Shown here piece by piece: positions 60,946-64,000 of a stretch of 64,000 bases of DNA (positions are counted from its first letter, which is position 1; each line of letters begins with the position of its first letter). Where the stretch lies: NCBI GenBank assembly GCA_026129745.1, contig JAHCHL010000006.1, positions 62,001-126,000 on the forward strand, given 5' to 3'. A program made the translations under genes and the position numbers. The notes beneath the pieces are model-generated. The model was not told where the DNA came from and did not search any database. It worked only from the letters and a program-made list of their open reading frames with translations. The DNA is from Fimbriimonadales bacterium (GTDB taxonomy: Bacteria > Armatimonadota > Fimbriimonadia > Fimbriimonadales > ATM1).

Positions 60946-61536
60946 ATGAGAGGTATGAGCCGAAGGGGCTTTACGGTCATCGAGTTGCTGGTTACGGTGG
61001 CGATCATCGCTGTAATCGCTGCGATTCTTTTTCCGGTCGCATCGGGGGCAAAGCGCAAGGGCAAGGACACGACTTGCCTAAGCAATATGCGCCAGATCGG
61101 CATGGCATTCAGCATGTATTTGGCGAGCTATGACGACCGCATGCCGGACAGGTTGTCGCGCATGCATCCGAGCCACATTACGGATCCACGAATTCTGATT
61201 TGCCCACACGATCCAAATCGCGGACAATATCCAGACTCGATGCGCTTGGAAGGCAGCGCACACTTACCGACCGGCGTGAGCTATACCTGGGTTCCGAACT
61301 GGGATGTCGCGATTGAATTAGGATGGTGGAAACCGTGGCCCAATACAGGCTCAGGCAAGTGGCTTGATCAAACCCCAATCAGCGAATGCCATTGGCAATG
61401 GGCGACGAAATACGGGCAGTTCGAGGGCGATCAAACGCAGGCCGCAAGGTTTTCGGCGCATTTGTTGCTTTTCAACGGCAGCGTCGTGAAATGGCCAGGC
61501 AGGGTTCGAGTCGAACTGTTCTCGCCTGACCCGTAG
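60946..61536 (+). CDS. type IV prepilin-like protein (DUF1559-like)
   Basis: Classic class III signal RRGFTVIELLVTVAIIAVIA with Gly-Phe cleavage junction and Glu5. The periplasmic part starts CLSNMRQIGMAFSMYLASYD and ends near SAHLLLFNGSVVKWPG, matching the H-x9-DG-type ending common in Planctomycetes and Armatimonadota secreted pilin-likes. Start at the ATG of 60946 or 60955. In contrast to the pilin-like protein at 30767, the cleavage site is normal. Confidence 0.88.
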   Translation: MRGMSRRGFTVIELLVTVAIIAVIAAILFPVASGAKRKGKDTTCLSNMRQIGMAFSMYLASYDDRMPDRLSRMHPSHITDPRILICPHDPNRGQYPDSMRLEGSAHLPTGVSYTWVPNWDVAIELGWWKPWPNTGSGKWLDQTPISECHWQWATKYGQFEGDQTQAARFSAHLLLFNGSVVKWPGRVRVELFSPDP

Positions 61537-61541
61537 CGCGT

Positions 61542-61547
61542 TATAAT
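61542..61547 (+). promoter_or_regulatory. -10 box (TATAAT) directly before pth
   Basis: A perfect TATAAT ends 6 bases before the GTG at 61554, without a ribosome site. Leaderless message predicted. Confidence 0.65.
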
Positions 61548-61553
61548 CGCCGA

Positions 61554-62159
61554 GTGTTCAGGCGAAAGCCAAAAGTTCAGCTCGAACCGGAGTGGCTCAT
61601 CGTTGGGCTCGGCAACCCGGGCGGCGAATACGGCGGCACGCGCCATAACGTCGGCTTCGAAGTGATCAAGGAACTTGCGTCGCGACACAAAATCAAGTGC
61701 GACCAGCGAAGATTCAGAGCGCACTACGGCATCGGCAACATCGATAACACCCCTGTCGCCCTTGTGAGGCCGATGACCTATATGAATCTGAGTGGAGAAG
61801 CCGTTCAGACGCTCTTGCGACACTTTGGAATAAAATCCGAAAGGCTTGTTGTCATTTACGACGACATGGATTTACAACTCGGCCGCGTTCGAGTTAAGCC
61901 AAAAGGCGGCGCAGGAAGCCACAACGGTATGAAGAGCATCTTGAATTCGGTTGGCACAAACGAGTTCGTTCGCATTAGAATCGGAATAGGTGGTCCAGGC
62001 TCGACGGGTGTCGATCACGTACTTTCGAGATTTCATCCTGATGAAATTCCGTTGATTCGCGACGCAATAGAACGAGCTGCCGAAGCCAGTGAGCTAATCA
62101 TCGCGGAGGGCGTCGACATCGCAATGAATCGTATCAATCCTACTGCGGAAGACAGTTAG
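61554..62159 (+). CDS. pth: peptidyl-tRNA hydrolase
   Basis: Releases tRNA from stalled peptidyl-tRNA. Active-site landmarks are IVGLGNPGGEYGGTRHNVGF (catalytic His), PMTYMNLSGEAV, VIYDDMDLQLG and GGAGSHNGMKSI. 201 residues, with a ten-residue basic N-terminal extension (RRKPKVQLEP). Starts at GTG; its stop overlaps the rsmG GTG by one base (TAGTG). Confidence 0.96.
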   Translation: MFRRKPKVQLEPEWLIVGLGNPGGEYGGTRHNVGFEVIKELASRHKIKCDQRRFRAHYGIGNIDNTPVALVRPMTYMNLSGEAVQTLLRHFGIKSERLVVIYDDMDLQLGRVRVKPKGGAGSHNGMKSILNSVGTNEFVRIRIGIGGPGSTGVDHVLSRFHPDEIPLIRDAIERAAEASELIIAEGVDIAMNRINPTAEDS

Positions 62160-62866
62160 TGAACGGGGCAGCACTTTCAGAGAATGCAGCCGCACTCGGG
62201 GTTCAATTGACGCGTGTCCAATTGGAAGCATTTGCACTATTCGAGAAGTTCCTCTATGAAGCGAATGCGACGATGAATCTCACACGAGTTCCACAGGATG
62301 AATGCTGGTCGCGTCACTTTCTCGATTCCCTTGCGATATCGCCAATGATCCCCAAAGGAAGCAACGTCCTCGACATAGGATCCGGACCTGGATTTCCAGG
62401 AGCATGTCTTGCGATAGCGCGGTCGGATCTCAGAGTTACCTGCATAGATTCATCAAACAAAGCGGTTTCCTTTATGGCTCGCGTGTTCGGTCCGAATAGC
62501 ACTCTGCCAGTCTTGTATCAAGTCATCAACGCTCGCGCAGAGACAGCAGCACACGATTCGAAACTTCGTGAATCGTTCGACGTTGTTACAGGAAGGGCGA
62601 TTGCTCCATTTCCAGTCCAAGCTGAGATTAGTGCAGCATTTGTCAAAGTTGGTGGCATCTTTGTTCCAATGCGAACTCCGAAAGAGAGAGATGAGATCGC
62701 GAAGTTTCCGGCGATGAGGCTTGGGCTGCATCTTTCAGAGTTCAAGTCTGTTCGAGTTGCTGCACTAGGCGCAGACAGACTGTTTCCGAACTTCGCCAAG
62801 AAAGGAAAAACCCCAGGGGAATACCCCCGGGGTTGGTCAAAGATCAAAGCGAGTCCTTTGAGTTAG
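62159..62866 (+). CDS. rsmG: 16S rRNA G527 N7-methyltransferase
   Basis: SAM-dependent enzyme that methylates G527. The Rossmann motif VLDIGSGPGFPGACLAI is the family signature, preceded by NLTRVPQDECWSRHFLDSL and followed by VTGRAIAPF. 235 residues. GTG start coupled to pth. The end of the gene carries, on the other strand, the terminator of the convergent lipoprotein gene. Confidence 0.95.
   Translation: MNGAALSENAAALGVQLTRVQLEAFALFEKFLYEANATMNLTRVPQDECWSRHFLDSLAISPMIPKGSNVLDIGSGPGFPGACLAIARSDLRVTCIDSSNKAVSFMARVFGPNSTLPVLYQVINARAETAAHDSKLRESFDVVTGRAIAPFPVQAEISAAFVKVGGIFVPMRTPKERDEIAKFPAMRLGLHLSEFKSVRVAALGADRLFPNFAKKGKTPGEYPRGWSKIKASPLS
62806..62834 (-). terminator. Rho-independent terminator inside the end of rsmG
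   Basis: On the minus strand AACCCC-GGGG and CCCC-T-GGGGTT pair around GTATT, followed by TTT. It lies 29 bases after the lipoprotein stop and within rsmG coding sequence. Confidence 0.75.
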
Positions 62867-63384
62867 GACTTCTTGAACTGCATTTTCATGTCACCGCCGC
62901 CTTCGGATTCAAGCATCGTTTTATCCGCTGACCAAACGATCACGATATCTTCCATGTTTGCTTCAGTGTCCGGCTTTCCATTCTTGAGAACTTCGGTCTG
63001 CTTGATCACGATCTTGTCGCCTTCGACGGTGTATGTTCCCTTAGCAGAAAACTTGTCGCCCATGAAGTCGGCAGACAGCGTCGCATTGCCGTCTGCGGTG
63101 AGCGTGAAGCTCATGACGGGCATTTCAGCATCTTTCGGGAGCACTCCTTGAGTCTTCTGTTCTTCGAACATTTTCTTGGCCTCGTCGGAGTGCACCAAGG
63201 TCCAAGTACCGACGTGGTTGCCGCCTCCGGCCACCGGGGCATCAGGCTTCTTGGCTTCGCCGTTGTCCGCGGGCTTGCTGGTCCCTGGCGTGTCTGTGCC
63301 GGCGTCCGCTTCGTCGGTCTTGTTGCAGCCAACGACAAAGGCACAGGCAATTGCGAGCGCAAAGATAAGCGCGTACTTTTTCAT
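62863..63384 (-). CDS. lipoprotein of unknown function, 173 residues
   Basis: Signal MKKYALIFALAIACAF and lipobox VVGC, then a low-complexity linker (TDEADAGTDTPGTSKPADNG) and a beta-rich domain beginning HVGTWTLVHSDEAKK. The domain's order (MSFTLTADGNATLSADF, TYTVEGDKIVI, KTMLESE) suggests a small lipocalin-like or copper-resistance-type barrel. AGGAGGT lies 9 bases before the ATG. The leader and linker resemble the 42-residue lipoprotein at 4642. Confidence 0.78.
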   Translation of the reverse strand: MKKYALIFALAIACAFVVGCNKTDEADAGTDTPGTSKPADNGEAKKPDAPVAGGGNHVGTWTLVHSDEAKKMFEEQKTQGVLPKDAEMPVMSFTLTADGNATLSADFMGDKFSAKGTYTVEGDKIVIKQTEVLKNGKPDTEANMEDIVIVWSADKTMLESEGGGDMKMQFKKS

Positions 63385-63471
63385 TGTGGGGATACCTCCT
63401 GAGGGCGCCTAAACTCTTGGGGCGCCGGACACCAATTCTACCCTGCCGGAGTGGGGCAGAATGGCTCCGAA

Positions 63472-64000
63472 ATGGCTCTTCGGATTCCTGTTGCCCACGA
63501 TTTCACCTGCTCTTGGTGCTGGGTGGGGATGTTCCAGGCGAGAAGGATGCGGGAGCGCTATGGCGCTCAAATTGACTGGCTGGCGTTCGAAATGCACCCT
63601 GAGCTGCCGCAGCCCAAGAAGCCCGAAATGCGCCCGCCGCTGGTGCCGCCGGTGCCGTCTAGGGCAGGGCTTGCATTCGCCGCCGAGGGCTTGGACTATG
63701 TGAGGCCGGCGGTGGGCTTGGTTTCATGCAATCCGGCATTTCAAGCCGTTGAGTACGCGAAACAGTTTGGAGCGGTCGATGGGCTGGTCGAACGGATCTA
63801 CTTCGCCTATTGGCAACAAGGCCAGGATATTTCGCAGACCGAAACGCTGCGGAGGTTGGCGGCCGGGCTTATCGACGATCTCGATGGGCTGGAGGCTGCA
63901 ATTGTTGAAAAGCGGTTTGCGGACAAGATCGTTCCTTTTGACAAGCCTGCACACCAAGCAGGCGTATGGCACTTGCCCACCTTCTGGATTGGCAATGAAA
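63472..64000 (+). CDS. DsbA/FrnE family oxidoreductase (3' truncated by the window)
   Basis: The frame from the ATG at 63472 stays open to the end of the window. It encodes ALRIPVAHDFTCSWCWVGMF, the FrnE/DsbA-like active site (CSWC), then RYGAQIDWLAFEMHPELP and GLVERIYFAYWQQGQDIS. It ends at HQAGVWHLPTFWIGNE, where V-x-x-x-PTF is the cis-proline region. No signal peptide, so probably cytoplasmic, as in FrnE or 2-hydroxychromene-2-carboxylate isomerase relatives. An ATG at 63461 in another frame is spurious. Confidence 0.85.
   Translation, partial: MALRIPVAHDFTCSWCWVGMFQARRMRERYGAQIDWLAFEMHPELPQPKKPEMRPPLVPPVPSRAGLAFAAEGLDYVRPAVGLVSCNPAFQAVEYAKQFGAVDGLVERIYFAYWQQGQDISQTETLRRLAAGLIDDLDGLEAAIVEKRFADKIVPFDKPAHQAGVWHLPTFWIGNE

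Noticed and set aside
63461..63703. 80-codon frame starting MAPKWLFG near the window end
   Set aside because: It is a shadow of the DsbA/FrnE-like gene, which occupies another frame from 63472 and matches a known family throughout.
1..64000. CRISPR arrays, insertion sequences, integrase or attachment sites
   Set aside because: I looked for regularly spaced direct repeats and for transposase or recombinase proteins and saw none.

Overview
The window reads as chromosomal DNA of a diderm bacterium of moderate GC. It is densely packed: many genes abut or overlap (ATGA junctions), GTG and TTG starts are common, and both tRNAs encode their CCA. LpxK and an LpxL-type acyltransferase imply lipid A, and an exosortase/EpsI pair sits in an exopolysaccharide operon. 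Several type IV prepilin-like proteins and many small lipoproteins add to the picture. This fits Armatimonadota (Fimbriimonadia-like), but that placement is inferred from gene content, not from a tree. I see no phage, insertion sequence or CRISPR array.

Layout. 1-7 kb: a 5'-truncated PpiC-like lipoprotein, an S9 peptidase, two related small membrane proteins, a 42-residue lipoprotein, a SpoU methyltransferase, and the LemA/HtpX pair. 7-13.6 kb: rtcB divergent from an M29 aminopeptidase, a DedA protein, then gap-dinG-DUF985 on the minus strand. 13.6-22.7 kb: an ABC permease/ATPase pair, a trans-sulfuration enzyme, aspS, a beta-helix protein with pyrD, and a Y-family polymerase. 22.7-24.8 kb: secE-nusG-rplK-rplA. 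24.8-29.4 kb: a ceramidase-like protein, a BepA-like M48 protease, and a YbaL-type antiporter.

29.5-32.5 kb is the most unusual part. It is a five-gene operon with its own promoter: two envelope-anchored thioredoxin-like proteins, a pseudopilin-like protein, a secreted protein with 14 cysteines, and a membrane-anchored helical protein. It looks like a dedicated system for making or displaying a disulfide-rich exported protein; I do not recognise it as a described system.

32.5-42.8 kb: a D-cysteine desulfhydrase-like enzyme, tRNA-Lys, lpxK-lpxL, two tail-to-tail paralogous glycosyltransferases, a BON protein, a class II aldolase behind tRNA-Leu, two GT4 glycosyltransferases, an EEP hydrolase, dCMP deaminase and a WecA/MraY-like enzyme. 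42.8-49.3 kb: acnA, an ADP-ribosylglycohydrolase, a dienelactone hydrolase, a sugar isomerase-like TIM barrel, and lexA. 49.4-62.9 kb: a long plus-strand series with a PpiD-like chaperone, rsmI, an exopolysaccharide/exosortase cluster, a universal stress protein, an M16 peptidase pair, a prepilin, pth and rsmG. The window closes with a lipoprotein and a DsbA/FrnE-like gene cut by the edge.

Regulatory themes. Several genes have a TATAAT-like box only 5-8 bases before the start codon, which predicts leaderless mRNAs. lexA carries a 20-bp palindrome between its -35 and -10 elements. Its half-site recurs at the Y-family polymerase promoter.
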